A stretch of DNA of 64,000 nucleotides from Symbiodinium natans (GCA_905221605.1 CAJNDS010000142.1:1-64000), one strand, 5' to 3'; counted from the first letter of the stretch, positions 18,569-30,120 are shown. Made by a program: numbers and translations. Notes: generated from the letters alone by a model not told the origin.

Positions 18569-18738
18569 CTAGACCCAAGAGTAACCTAGGCATAAGAAGG
18601 GTAGCCTTTTTTGGTGTAAAGGGGGCAACCCTAAACCCTAAACCCTAAACCCGAAACCCTAAACCCTAAACCCTAAAGTATTATAAGGGAACCCAAACCC
18701 TAAAAAAAGTGAATAAGGGCCTACACTGGGGGTCCTAG
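18569..18738. mobile_element. TIR-4 family element, copy 1, with telomeric insertion
   Basis: Starts CTAGACCCAAGAGTAACCTA and ends with the inverted form ACTGGGGGTCCTAG. Relative to copies at 35,644, 38,225 and 47,904 it carries an extra tract of about 50 bp of CCCTAAA units (about 18,628-18,677) between its AAAGGGGG and TATAAGGGAAC blocks. Confidence 0.75.
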
Positions 18739-18779
18739 ACTGCATTGGGAGCCTTCAGGTAGGCTTTGGAGGGATTGGT

Positions 18780-18840
18780 CTAGGGTTTAGGGTTTAGGGT
18801 TTAGGGTTTAGGGTTTAGGGTTTAGGGTTTAGGGTTTGGG
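18780..18840. repeat. TTTAGGG tract
   Basis: Eight near-perfect TTTAGGG units. Confidence 0.95.
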
Positions 18841-19740
18841 GGGTGCAGGATTCAGCGGGCGGCTAGGACTTGCTACGGGTCCCATGGCAGCCTTCATCCT
18901 AAGCCCTAAGTTGAAGGTTTAGGGTGCAGGCTTTATCAGGGTTTAAGGTTCATGAGGGTTTAGGGTTTAGGGCTTGGGGTTTGTTAGGGTTGAGTTTAAT
19001 GAAACCCTGTTCTTCTTCGTAGCGGGGGGGTGATAAAAGGCAACTAAACCCCTCCAAAACAGAACTCTCACACACAGAGAGGGTCCTCGATTCAGCTAAA
19101 CCCCACACCCTACACAACATGGGGAGGGGGGGGGGGGGGGTGTGCTTCCCAGTAGATGTACTGCCTAGGATGTATGAGCCGAATAGTGGTTAAAGCGCAT
19201 TGAGGGGTGCCATATTCCTGCATTCGAAGGAACTTTCCTTCCGTACCTCAGAACCGGCTTTAAAAACCGACTGCAAGCCCTAAACCCTACTGCCTCAACC
19301 CCAAAGCCAATCTGTCCTCCAACGCAAGCCTGACCCTAAAACCTAAACCCTAAACCCTAAACCCGAGACCCTAAACCCCTAAAACCCTTAAAATCGCAAC
19401 CAAAGGGCGGAGCTGTTGATGCCCTTCGGTGAGTGGGACCACTTCCTGTCAGTGCCGCGGTCGTGGTTTAAGGCTTTAGGAATTATGGTTTAAGGTTTAG
19501 GGTTAGGGTTTAGAGTTTAGAGTTTAGGGTTTAGGGTTTAGGGTTTAGTGTTTAGGGTTTAGGGTTTAAGGTTTAGGGTTTAGGGTTTTTGGTATTCTAG
19601 TTCTTTGCTTCCTCTTCCATGCACTACTACAGGGTTTAAGATCTAGGGCACATCGCTGCGAATATGCGCACAGGTTTTCTTGGACGGCTGTTGCGCCATG
19701 CCACATACTAGATAGACCTTCACTGAGATAGTATGCCAGG
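18841..19740. repeat. Mosaic with G run and degenerate TTTAGGG tract
   Basis: Contains a G-rich homopolymer run at 19,121-19,140, a CCCTAAA tract at about 19,335-19,380 and a degenerate TTTAGGG tract at about 19,490-19,588. No gene recognised. Confidence 0.8.
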
Positions 19741-20114
19741 AACCCTAAACCCTAAACCCTAAACCCTAAACCCCTTTCAAAGAGCTTGCTATCGACCCCA
19801 AACCCCAAACCCCAAACCCCCAAACCCCCAAACCCCAAACCCCCAAACCCCCAAACCCCAAACCCCAAACCCCCAAACCCCCAAACCCCAAACCCCAAAC
19901 CCCCAAACCCCCAAAACCCAAACCCCAAACCCCCAACCCCCAAACCCCAAACCCCTAACCCCTAAACCCTAAACCCTAAACCCTAAACCCCAAACCCCTA
20001 ACCCCTAAATCCTAAACCCTAAACCCTAAAACCCTAAACCCTAAAACCCTAAACCCTAAACCCTAAACCCTAAACCCTAAACCCTAAACCCTAAACCCTA
20101 AACCCTAAACCCTC
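19741..20114. repeat. CCCTAAA array with a homogenised CCCCAAA block
   Basis: CCCTAAA units flank a block of about 160 bp (19,796-19,960) made almost only of CCCCAAA and CCCCCAAA units. The change is block-wise, not random, implying local amplification of the variant. Confidence 0.95.
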
Positions 20115-20534
20115 TTTGAAGCCGAAGGCTGCTGTGCTCAGATGGCATACGCCCTTTAAATCCTGTAAGACCTGAAAGCCGATGGCAAGCTCTTTGAAAG
20201 GGGTTTAGGGTTTAGGGTTTAGGGTTTAGGGTTTAGGGTTTAGGGTTTAGGGCTAGCAAGTTTTAAGCCCCTTGAAATGACCTGCCGCCTGACCTACAAG
20301 GTTTCGGGTTTCGGGTTTAATTAAGGTGGGGGAGGGGACCAGGGCAGGGTGTTTAGGGTTCAGGGTTTAGGGACACTAAACCCTAAACCCTCAACCCTCA
20401 ACCCTAAACCATGTGTAGTAAACCACAGAAGCCCACACCAGAAACGCCCGAAACAGCGCTGGCGGCACCAGCGATCTCGTACAGGCCGAGTCGGGTGGTG
20501 ATTGGCTCGCAGACAGGCTCAGCAGGCCTAGGTG
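20115..20534. repeat. Mosaic region
   Basis: TTTAGGG tract at about 20,198-20,252 and short CCCTAAA bits at about 20,375-20,410; otherwise unique DNA without a recognisable gene. Confidence 0.75.
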
Positions 20535-20636
20535 GGTTTAGGGTTTAGGGTTTAGGGTTTAGGGTTTAGGGTTTAGGGTTTAGGGTTTAGGGTTTAGGGT
20601 TTAGGGTTTAGGGTTTAGGGTTTAGGGTTTAGGGTG
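20535..20636. repeat. TTTAGGG tract
   Basis: About 14 perfect TTTAGGG units, one of the cleanest in the window. Confidence 0.96.
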
Positions 20637-21014
20637 TAGGGCGTTCCTCCTACTATATTCTTTGCACCCAAACCCTAAACCCTAAACCCTAGGGGTTCCT
20701 CGTGCGGGGTACGATCCGTTTAGTACTGTTTTGGAACATTCCCTGCGGTTTCCAGGGCAAACCCTAAAGAAGATGTGTTTGACGCTCTCCCAGACCCGCT
20801 AAGACAGGGGGATGCGGGCACGAGGCGGCGAATTCCGGGCTTTTGGGGTTTAGGTTTAGGGTTTAGGGTTTAGGGTTTAGGGTTTAGGGTTTAGGGTTTA
20901 GGGGTGGGGTTCATGGGTTCAAGCTCCCGGTCATGGGTTGTGGGTTTAGGGTCGTGTGTAACCCTAAACCCTAAACCCTAAACCCTAAACCCTCATCTCT
21001 CAGGGTTCCCACAT
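20637..21014. repeat. Mosaic region
   Basis: CCCTAAA bits at about 20,668, TTTAGGG at about 20,850-20,903, and CCCTAAA at about 20,960-20,993. Confidence 0.8.
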
Positions 21015-21141
21015 CAGTGCTGCCAAAGGGCGAGTGATGCCCTAAACCGGGTTTAGGGGTTAGGGATTAGGGTTTAGGGTTTAGGGTTTAGGGTTTTTAA
21101 ACCCAAAACCCTAAACCAGTGCTGCCAAAGGGCGAGTGATG
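21015..21141. repeat. Telomeric insert flanked by an exact 25-bp direct repeat
   Basis: The 25 bases at 21,015-21,039 (starting CAGTGCTGCCAAAGGG) recur exactly at 21,117-21,141. Between them lie 77 bp of telomere-type sequence that itself switches orientation (CCCTAAACC then GGGTTTAGGGG, ending AACCCTAAAC). This looks like an insertion with duplication of the target. Confidence 0.9.
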
Positions 21142-21395
21142 GGTGCAAGATCCCCATTCTTCATCTCGTGCAACTGGGAGATCGTCAACCTGGAGACAAA
21201 ACCCTACACCCTAAACCCTACACCCTAAACCCTAAACCCTAAACCCAAAACCCTAAACCCTGCACCTTAAGCCTGATATATGCCCTAAGCCTTGGGACTT
21301 AGGGTTTTATCAGCTCTAGGGATGCGAGTTTGCCATAGAACTCCATTGTAGACTCTTTGGTAACCTGCGAAGAAGTAGGTTCGGGCTTCTTAAGG
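21142..21395. repeat. Mosaic region
   Basis: CCCTAAA/CCCTACA units at about 21,200-21,265, then unique sequence. Confidence 0.7.
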
Positions 21396-21530
21396 CAAGC
21401 TATAGGCCTTCTTAAATGCAAGCTCTAAAAGGGGTTTAGGGTTTAGAGCGGTTTAGGTAAGGTAAGCTATATGGCTGTACAAATGCAAGCTCTAAAAGGG
21501 ATTTAGGGTTTAGAGCGGTTTAGGGCGTAA
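21396..21530. repeat. Tandem duplication of about 66 bp including telomeric units
   Basis: Two adjacent copies share AAATGCAAGCTCTAAAAGGG followed by TTTAGGGTTTAGAGCGGTTT. The telomeric bit was duplicated together with its flank. Confidence 0.8.
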
Positions 21531-23431
21531 GTTAAGGTTATTGGGCTCTCAAGAAGACCCACAAGCCTCTACCATGTCTGTAGGATGACGGGCCAAGATA
21601 TGGCTTCAGGGTGTCAGGGTTACGGGCTTAACGCCAGACCCCTAAACCCTAAACCGTAAACCCTGTACCCTGCACTCTATAGGGCGGCGTTGCTTCGGGT
21701 TGAGATTTTTGCTCAGGGTTTACAATATCGCGGTATCAATCCTCAAACCTTAAACGCCCTAGCCCTAAACCCTAAACCCTAAACCCTAAGCCCTAAGCCC
21801 TGAGTCCTAAACCCTAAGCCTTAAACCCGAACCTAAATTGAGGGCGGCTACTTAGGTATACGGAGGCTAATATATGTGTGTATATATATATGCTTGTATA
21901 TGCATTCATATGTTTATGGGGTTACATAAGTGGAAAAAAGATGGTTTAGGGTTTAGGGTTTAGGGTTTAGGGTTTAGGGTTTAGGGTTTAGGGTTTAGGG
22001 TTTAGGGTTTAGGGTGGGGCTCCCTCCTTCTGTCCCTTAGACGCCCTCAGAACCGAAGACCGGTCTCCCATAAACACAAGGACACCGACCCTGGAAGCCC
22101 TAATCTTTTCAGCCCTAAACCCTAAACCCTAAACCCTAAACGCTAAACCCTAAACCCTAAACCCTAAACCCTAAACCCTAAACTCCGCAAAAACCAGGAC
22201 TTAAAGCCCTAAACCTGAAACCCGCAAGGCCCTGAACCAGGACATGCTTTCACAGCCGTTTAGGAATCCAGGTGCCGCACAGGTTTTTTTAGGGTTTAGG
22301 GTTTAGGGTTTAGGGTTTAGGGTTTAGGGTTTAGGGTTTAGGGTTTAGGGTTTCAGAATAGGAACGAGACCCCTCACCCCCAAAACCTGAAACCCGAAGC
22401 CTTAAACCCTAAACTCTAAACCGGATCAGGTGGAACCAAGTGTCTCTAGCATCCTTTGCTGACGCGCCAGCAACTCCTGGCTGGTCGTGAAACTTTGCAG
22501 GGTTTAGGGTTTAGAGTTTAGGGTTTAGGGTTTAGGGTTTCGGGTTTAGGGTACTGTACTCTACCTTAAGAATTTCCGTCGTCCTCGAGCTCGAGGCGCT
22601 GGGCCACCACCACGCGAAGGAGTTGTTCCATGACTCTGGGGTCTGCAGTACCACTGTGGGGCTTATCGGGCTTGAGGTTGAGGGCAGCTTTGCCAACAAA
22701 AACGCCCTGTACACTCAGTTAGGACTTCAAAAAAACTTCACAAGAGCCCTCCTAGGGCCTACTTTTGTTTAGAAGCCTAACATTGCAGAGTTCTGGTCTT
22801 GCTCGCCGCATGGTTCTACGTTGTTGTAGGCTGCGGCTGCCCGGTGATTGGTAGGTCTCGGTATTATAGGACTTCAATCCTTGGAAGAGCCCCCTGACAT
22901 CTTCAAACAGCCCTATAGGGTTTAGGGTTTTGGGGTGCAGGGTGGACTGCGATGAGACGCAACGCTAGCAGACTCCTGTTTGGATTGTATTCACAGTGCT
23001 GAGAGAAAGGCCGGCGAAAGGTCGGATGACAAGGGAGCGGCGAGAGGAAAGTCATGCGGTCCCGTTGCTCTAGTGCAACATCAGCTGGGTAGGTTCCCCT
23101 ATGTCTTTAAATTGCTGTTCATACTTCTGTGCCCTCTATGACCCTTGCCTCAGGTACCCTGAGAAGGAATCACCTCATGATGCTCGAAACCCTACTTTCT
23201 AAACCCTAAACCCTAGGCCCTAAAGCCTAACACTAAACCCTACCCTAAACCCTAAACCCCTTCTGAATATCCTCACGGGGGTGCGGGCGTCATCATCACA
23301 TTTTGTCAAAAAAAAAACTTTGCAAAGGAATATCGGCAGCGTCTTCTTTGACAAAGGGAGGGCAGGACAGAAATGCGTCATATACATGTACTTTTGTATA
23401 AGGTAATGTTGGACCCTCTTTAATGTGTAGG
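21531..23431. repeat. Mosaic with alternating tracts
   Basis: TTTAGGG at about 21,943-22,013 and 22,290-22,350, CCCTAAA at about 22,113-22,182, TTTAGGG at about 22,498-22,552, and a short AT-rich (TATA)n stretch near 21,880. The stretch 22,700-23,190 is unique with no gene recognised. Confidence 0.8.
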
Positions 23432-23766
23432 GCCCCCCCCCCCCCCCCCCCCGAACAGTCGAGGCGTGGATGGGAGCCTGAGTAACCGGCCCCGGGGGCT
23501 TATATGATTTCAATAGGGAGGAGTTTAGATAGGTTGAAAAGGGGCAGCGATGCCCGCTTATCTTTTTTAAAGGCGCGCCACATGGAATTTTCTTACGGCG
23601 CCCGGACGATTTGACTTTAAAGAGGACCAGGCAAACAGTCAGGGGGTCCTGAATAATTCGGCCAAATTGACTTTAAAGAGGAGGCCCCTACTAAACAGGG
23701 TCCAACATTATGCAGCTTGGGACCTTAATAGAGATTCTAGTACCCCCCTCCCCCCCCCCCCCCCCC
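23432..23766. repeat. Two poly-C runs and the sequence between them
   Basis: A C run of about 22 bases at 23,432-23,452 and a longer C-rich run at 23,742-23,766. TTGACTTTAAAGAGGA occurs twice between them (about 23,611 and 23,669). Confidence 0.85.
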
Positions 23767-23779
23767 ATTCGAGTCCCGA

Positions 23780-23814
23780 TTTAAGGACTGTTAGTATAAG
23801 GGGGAACATCCCAA
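23780..23814. mobile_element. TIR-2 family, solo arm
   Basis: TTAAGGACTGTTAGTATAAG followed by GGGGAACATCCC, identical in type to the right arms of the elements at 43,064, 52,564 and 56,214, but with no left arm nearby. Confidence 0.75.
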
Positions 23815-23873
23815 ATAATGTGCGAATAAATCGCGGATGCACTGGAATGCTTCACTTCGCATCTTGTTATCAA

Positions 23874-23991
23874 GACTTGGCTGCACTTAGCAGGGTGGCT
23901 ATAAATTAAACTTTTAGCTGCGTTATTAAGAAACCCAACGAACCCAAAAAGGGTAAGGATCTAAAGTTACGGTAAAGTACCACAAAGAAGA
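23874..23991. mobile_element. Dispersed repeat G, copy 1
   Basis: Runs from GACTTGGCTGCAC through TATAAATTAAACTTTTAGCT to AAAGTACCACAAAGA. About 90 percent alike, by eye, to 32,862-32,981. Confidence 0.85.
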
Positions 23992-24679
23992 GTACTCTCC
24001 TAAACTGCAACATGGCTTGCGGGTACGTCTGTTTACAAGGGAAGCTGTGACAAACGGCCCTAGGCCCAAACAAACAAACATCCTAAACCCTCGACCCTAG
24101 AACCTAAACTCTCAACCCCAAACGGGTAAACCCCGCTAAACCCTAAACCCTAAACCCAAAACCCTAAACCCAAAACCCTAAACCTAAACCCTAAACCCTG
24201 AATCTCTAACTGGTTCCGTGTCGCCTGTCGGTTGTCACGACCTCCCCACGCCCTAAACCCGAAACCCTCACGCAAACACTATACCCTGAACCAAAAAATC
24301 TAAGACCCTAAACCCTGAAAGCAAATTCTAGCCCGAAAACCCTAAAACCCTAATAGCCTCCAAAACCCTCCTCCTCTCCACTCCCCACAACAGCAGGGAT
24401 CAGGAATCCCCACTCACCTACGAAGAATCGGACGAGCATAACCGCAGTATTACCCCGCCTCCCCTCTCGCACCCACCCCCCCAACCCCGACAAAACATCA
24501 AACAAGACACCCTAAACCCTAAACCCTAAACCTGAACCCTAAACCCTAAACCCTAAAACTCGAGGGTGTGAGGGCTGGGTCTTACGGTTCAAGTGCTGAG
24601 GCACCAGTTTAAAACGGTTCAGCTGCAAATCGGATCCTCCTGTTAGAATGCTAGTTCGAGGCTGAGGGTTCTGAAGGTC
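23992..24679. repeat. Degenerate CCCTAAA mosaic
   Basis: Scattered CCCTAAA, CCCAAAA and CCCGAAA units at 24,120-24,205, 24,245-24,370 and 24,508-24,560 among unique pieces. Confidence 0.8.
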
Positions 24680-24729
<50 letters not shown>

Positions 24730-24730
24730 T
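24680..24730. repeat. Poly-C run of about 39 followed by poly-A
   Basis: An uninterrupted C run (24,680-24,718) directly followed by about 11 A. Confidence 0.95.
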
Positions 24731-26217
24731 AACTAAACCCTAAACCCCCACAAATACCGGGTTTGGGGTTCAGGGGTTTTAAGGTCCCCCCCCCCTTCCC
24801 CGACAAACATCACGAGGCTCTCACCGCTCGATGTTGCGCATCGCCTCTGACGCCAGTCGCGGGCCGATACAGATGTCGCTGAGATACCTGCGGCCCAGGG
24901 TTCATGCCCTCTAACCCTAAACCCTAAACCTCCTGCAATGTTGTCCCTAGACTACTCAGTGCAGCGTCCTAAGCCCTAGAAGAAGGTACGCGCACCCCAA
25001 AAACGGTCTCGGTGAGGGCTGTGTTCCTTACTGGTGCTAGACGGAGGTTGCTTAATCGCCCTATACTTTTCGCAGGGGCTTATAGGGTTTGTAAGGGGGG
25101 AGAGCGCGAGAGAGAGAGAGAGAGAGACAGACAGACCCTAAACCCTAAACCCTCAAACCCTGGGCCTAAACCCTAAACCCTGAACCCTAAACCCTAAACC
25201 CAAAACCTAAACCCTAGCCCTAAACCCTAAACCCTAAACCCAAAACAGAGGGAGAGAGAAGATACGGACCCCAAGAAGGTACCCCTAATTTCGGAACCCC
25301 CAAATGTGGTGGAAGGCACAACGAAACCATTGACCGAAAGTCCCGGCCCAAAAGGCGGGCTTGTGCAAAATTGTCGGACCTTTTTCATTTCCCCCCCCCA
25401 CCCCCTTAACCCGAGGGTCTGGGGGGGGGGGGTCCATAAGCTCCAAGTACGCCGGAATGGTGGAATTTCGGGTTTTGGGGTAGTTGCAGTTTCGGGAAGT
25501 CGCTATCGTCTTCCATCTTCCGTTCTTGTTGGGAGACAGAGCAAGGGTAAACTCCGTAAAATTTGACTGCAGGAAAGCCCACCCCCCCCCCCCCACATGA
25601 GCTGACGAGCAAACTGCCCCTACACCCTCATTAACCCCATAAACTCTATACAACCCGAACTTAAAGCCTCTAAAGTCCTTTACACCTTCTGAGCCCTGGT
25701 TTCCCTGAGGCGTCAAACCCCCCCGGCCCCCAAACACCGAGTCCCCGTACCGCATCCGATTCTGGGACCCGTCGATGGGCAGCAAATGGAGCTCTAGAGC
25801 CTCCGCCTTCAGGCGCCGTAAGCCCTGAACCCTACACCCTATAGGCCCTGAGCCCTGAACCCCTGAACCCCTAAACCCAAAATCCTAAGCCCTAAACCCT
25901 GCACCCAGAAAGCTTTAGGGGTCAGAGTAGCCTATGTATCGTTCCAAGGGAGATCTACCCCAAATATGAGTGTAGCTATCCGCTTCTTTAAGCACAAGGC
26001 TACTCTAGGTATGCCCTTAACACCATATAGTGGCATCCCACTTTTTGGGGATGCAAGCACCTTACCCCAAACCCCAAAGCACATACCCTAAACCCTAAAC
26101 CCTAAACCCTAAACCCTAAATCCTAAACCCTAAACCTATGTCAAGGGTTGGGACGCCCTAAGTGCAGAACAATGTTGCTGCACAAACCTAGGGGTGCGAG
26201 CTTGGCGTCCGCTAAGG
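24731..26217. repeat. Mosaic region
   Basis: (GA)n at about 25,101-25,120 leads into CCCTAAA units at 25,137-25,245. The piece 25,255-25,800 is largely unique and contains an open frame of 166 codons on minus without recognisable motifs and crossed by G/C runs; I do not call it a gene. CCCTAAA at about 26,090-26,140. Confidence 0.7.
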
Positions 26218-26345
26218 TGGGTTTAGGGTTTAGGGTTTAGGGTTTAGGGTTTAAAGTTTAGGGTTTAGGGTTTAGGGCTTAGGGTTTCGGGTTTAGGGTT
26301 TGGGGTTTTAGAGGGGGGTTTTAGAGGGGGGTTTTAGGGTTCAGG
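26218..26345. repeat. TTTAGGG tract
   Basis: About 12 TTTAGGG units with TTAAAG and TTTCGGG variants, then a small GGGGGGTTTTAGA duplication. Confidence 0.9.
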
Positions 26346-26905
26346 GTTCAGCTTTGGGCTCCCAATGCCCCAAGTCCTGTGCTAACCCCGCGGACTGGCA
26401 GCTCTACCTTGTTGAGCACGTCGACGCGCCGACGAAAGATCTCTTCGGTCAGTAAACCCGACCTTGGCGTTTAGGATTTCGGGGCTAGGGTTTTGAGCTT
26501 AGGGTTCAAGGGTTTAGGATTTCGGATTTCAGGCTAGGGATGAGGGCTGAGGGTTTAAGGGTTTAGGGGCCTAGGGGTTTAGGGGTTGTGAGGGTTGAGG
26601 GTGTAAACCCTAAACCCTAAACCCTAAAACCTAAGATGCAATTAGGGGCTTCGGTTTTTTCAGAGTTTTTTGTACTTAAAGGGTGCTCAAGTGGCTTTGG
26701 GGTCGTAGGGGTCGAGCGTAAACTCCTCAAGCGCTTTCTGTGTAGGGTTTAGGGTTTCGGGTTTAGGGTTTAGGGCTTGGATTCGGATACCCTGATAAAT
26801 TCACTAGGTTCTTGTGTGAATAACGCTACTATGGTAGGTGGCGCAGCTTCCTTGACGAGAACCGTCTTCACTAGGCTTAGTTGAGCTTAATTATAACTGG
26901 CTGTT
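26346..26905. repeat. Mosaic region
   Basis: Degenerate TTTAGGG units at 26,460-26,610 and a short tract near 26,740; the rest is unique without a recognisable gene. Confidence 0.7.
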
Positions 26906-27036
26906 AACTATTTGCTTAAGAACCCCCCTCCCCCTCTCCCACAAAAACATCTTCCTTATAAGGTGAATATAGGGATGATTGTTGTTCTTCTGTTCATTAT
27001 TTTTCTTTTGGGGGGGGGGCTCTTAAGCAAATAGTA
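26906..27036. mobile_element. TIR-3 family element, copy 1
   Basis: Left arm ACTATTTGCTTAAGAACCCC, right arm GGGGCTCTTAAGCAAATAGT, with CTTCCTTATAAGGTGAATAT in the core. The arms end in C and G runs. Related copies at 34,275, 44,464, 51,870 and 58,151. Confidence 0.85.
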
Positions 27037-27625
27037 GGTTTACTGAAACTTCACTTGCACGACACAGTTAAATCTAGCAATCGCAAACAACTACTGCTCT
27101 TGCGAGAAGGAGCATGACTAACTAACTAAATGCTTGCGAGCGGAGCCCACTAAACCCCACACACCAAGAAAAAACAAACGCAGCCTACTAAACCTTAACT
27201 TGCACCCCCAAAGTTTAGGCCAGCGGCCGAACCAACTACCACTCCTGCGAGCTAGAAAGGTTTTAGGGTTGAGGTTGAGAGTTTGACAGGCACATGGACA
27301 GCAAAAGGATTTAGGGTCTAGTTGTGTTTTTTGTGTAGTCGCTGCAATGACTTGCTCGTAGTGAGCTTGCACCAAAGAGAGTACCACCTCACAACTCATG
27401 CTGACAGTAGTCGTTGAAGAGAACATCTCACCACACATACTGGTAGAAATCGTCGAAGACATGCCAAACCCTAAACCCTAAACCCTAAACCCTCCCAAAC
27501 CTTAAACCTTAAACCCTAAACCGCATTAAGGACTGTTAGTGCAAGGGGGACAATCCCAAGACACAGAGGTTGCGCGGACCAACGACGAAGTGCTCAGCGA
27601 GGAGGCTCATTCAAACATGTAGGTT
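27037..27625. repeat. Mosaic with a solo TIR-2 arm
   Basis: 27,040-27,460 is mostly unique with no gene recognised. CCCTAAA units at 27,469-27,520 lead into a solo TIR-2 arm (ATTAAGGACTGTTAGTGCAA, 27,524-27,560). Confidence 0.7.
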
Positions 27626-27831
27626 AGGGTTTAGGGTTTAGGGTTTAGGGTTTTAGGGTTTTAGGGTTTTAGGGTTTTAGGGTTTTAGGGTTTTTGGGGT
27701 TTTGGGTTTTAGGGTTTTAGGGTTTTAGGCTTTTAGGGCTTTTAGGGCTTTTAGGGGTTTTAGGGTTTTAGGGTTTTAGGGTTTAGGGTTTTAGGGTTTT
27801 AGGGTTTTAGGCTTTAGGGTTTAGGGGCACA
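27626..27831. repeat. TTTTAGGG (8-bp) array
   Basis: After a few TTTAGGG units the tract changes to about 20 TTTTAGGG units with CTTTTAGGG variants. TTTTAGGG is the Chlamydomonas-type telomere unit; here it is a local variant block. Confidence 0.92.
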
Positions 27832-28071
27832 GCACGGCACAGCACCACACGTTGCTCCCAGGGTTAGGGCTTCGAAAACCGAGAAACATCAACAACGGCC
27901 ATGTTGCGTTCAAAGCAACAAACAAACCATGGCCGAGCAGTGTTACCGGAAGAAAAATCTTTCAGAACTGAGAACGTCCAATCTGTCCATGGGCTAAAGG
28001 AGCCTGCTGGTATTTTACAGGTCTGATACGTTTTTCAAACAGCCGGCATTGCAACAATCTATCACCCTCAG

Positions 28072-28115
<44 letters not shown>

Positions 28116-28892
28116 CCCTCCAGGAATTCCCACTGGAGCCTAAGGATAAACCTCGCACAACAGCGAATCGGGAGCGAAAGGGACGTGGATCCCAAAAGTG
28201 GCTTCTCGGTCCCGGGTCTGAGTACGGGTTTAGGGTTTAGGGTTTAGGGGGGTATACCTGACTATCTGACACTCACCCCAAACGCAAAACCCTGAACCCT
28301 AAACCCACTGGAAGCTCTACACCCAAACGCTCAGAGAAGGCCCCCTTCGCTTCAAGGAGCATGCGTTGACTAGACTGGACTAGAACACGTCTGATGTAAG
28401 GAACACCTTCAAAGTCTGGACCTTTCGCTCTGAGCCCTGAGCCCTAAACCCTAAACCCTACACCCTAAACCCTAAATCCACTGGAAGCCCTAGACCCTAA
28501 GCCCTTATGACATCTCGCAGCCTGGAACCCAAAACTGAGCCAAGCACAGCAGCCGCGCCACCAGCAGCACCTGCCGCAAAGCTGAACTTGGGGACCACCA
28601 CCACACCCTACTTTTGCGGGATTCGTTTGGGGTTTGGTTCAGGGTTTAGGGTTTTGGGTTTTGGGTTTAGGCTTCAGGGCTTGGGGTGTAAGGCCTAAAC
28701 CCTAAACCCTCAAACCCTAAACCGCAAGCCCCAATCCAAAACCCTTACATGTTCAGTGTTCACTGTTGCACCGATGCCGTCCCTTTCGGCGCGCAGTGCG
28801 AAGGGGCTCACGGTCAAGTTGCTGGGGGAGCTTGAAGTCGGGGAGTAGGGTTCCTAAACCCTACACCCTAAACCCTAAACCTTAGAAGGCCA
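27832..28892. repeat. Mosaic with poly-C run
   Basis: C run of about 41 bases at 28,074-28,114. Short telomeric bits at 28,228-28,248, 28,445-28,475 and 28,640-28,730. No gene recognised. Confidence 0.75.
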
Positions 28893-29030
28893 AATCGCAA
28901 ATCGCAAAACGCTAGCGATTTGGAATCGCAAACCCCAAATCGCCTTCCAATTGCTTGGAAGTGTGTCCAAATCGCAAATCGCACGATTTGGGTTTTGAGC
29001 TGCGAAAAGAAGATCCAAATCGCTGTGTAA
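28893..29030. repeat. Cluster of CAAATCGC / GCGATTTG motifs
   Basis: CAAATCGC or its complement occurs at least eight times within 140 bp in both orientations, including the palindrome-like AAACGCTAGCGATTTGG. The motif returns at 30,194-30,230. Confidence 0.8.
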
Positions 29031-29225
29031 GTTTCTTATGCCATGCTCATATGTGGGTGCTGCGGGATGAGACTGTACAAGGTTAGTGAGGAAATGTGCT
29101 AAGGAGGAACATGGGTTTGCGGATGTCCAGCAAGCGCACTTTGCATGCCAAACGAAGCTTGGGAACCTGCACCAACCACACCCGGAGCGACTGTGCATTC
29201 CACTCGTCAAAAGGGCTCTGCTTGC

Positions 29226-30120
29226 CAAAATGCGTTTTGGAGGCTTCGAAAAACGCATTTTGCATTTGTATAGTATGGTTTCGAGTATAGGGTCAAACCC
29301 TCAAACCCTAAACCCAATCCAGCCCTGTGCAGAAAATGAGTTTTGCAAGCGCCCAAAAACGCACTGCTCCTCCTTCTCTACTGTAAAACCTAAAGGCTTA
29401 AACCCACACACCCGAAACCCTAAACCCGCAACCTAAACCCTCAAACCCTATACCCAAATCAAGTCCTGTGCTCAAAATGCGTTCTGCAGGCGCCCAAAAA
29501 CGCATTTTCAGTCCTGAAAACCCTATCTGAAGCCTGCAAAGCCTAAAGCCCAAACCCTAAACCCGAAACTGCAACCTCACAATTTTTCAGCTCAAAGGTG
29601 TCAAGCACTTCCTATGACTTGCAACAGCGCGACCAAGCAGGACCCTCTATATAGACCAATTCGAAAGCAGAAGATGCGATGTTGCAGGCCCTGGGCCGCA
29701 AGTGAAAGCAGTAGACAAGGTTCGGTCATCAACCCCTGTGCTCAAAATGTGTTTTCAAGCGCCCAAGAACGCATTTTCAGCCCTCTCAACTTTAAAACCA
29801 ACCCGAAACCCTAAAGCCCTAAACCCTTAATCAAGCCCTGTGCTCAAGATGCGTTTTGCAGGCGCCCAAAAACGCATTTTAACAGGAGCAGGATTAAGTA
29901 ATTGATGTTTTTGGGGCTTGGGGGCTTTTAGTCATCAGCCACTGGCTTGCGGGTCCCCCCTGAGGCAGGGGGTGTTTCATCGCTGGGGTTCATTCCTACC
30001 CGGAGCGCAAAACCTCATTAATATTTGTTGTTTTCGTTTTGTGGGGGAGTTCGGAAGCCCTCCTCCAAAACCCAGAGCCTGCAAAGCTGCATTTTTCAAG
30101 CATCCGACAACGCATTTTGC
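29226..30120. repeat. Family of AAAATGCGTTTT hairpins
   Basis: The hairpin AAAATGCGTTTT ... AAAACGCATTTT with a loop of about 11 nt (GCAGGCGCCCA) appears at about 29,227, 29,335, 29,474, 29,742 and 29,844, with a remnant near 30,085. Four are preceded by CCTGTGC or CTGTGCTC. The arms vary, the fold is kept. Confidence 0.85.

Noticed and set aside
25285-25785. 166-codon minus-strand frame as a gene
   Set aside because: Low-complexity stretches from C/G runs, no known motif, and the frame runs through repeat-like pieces.
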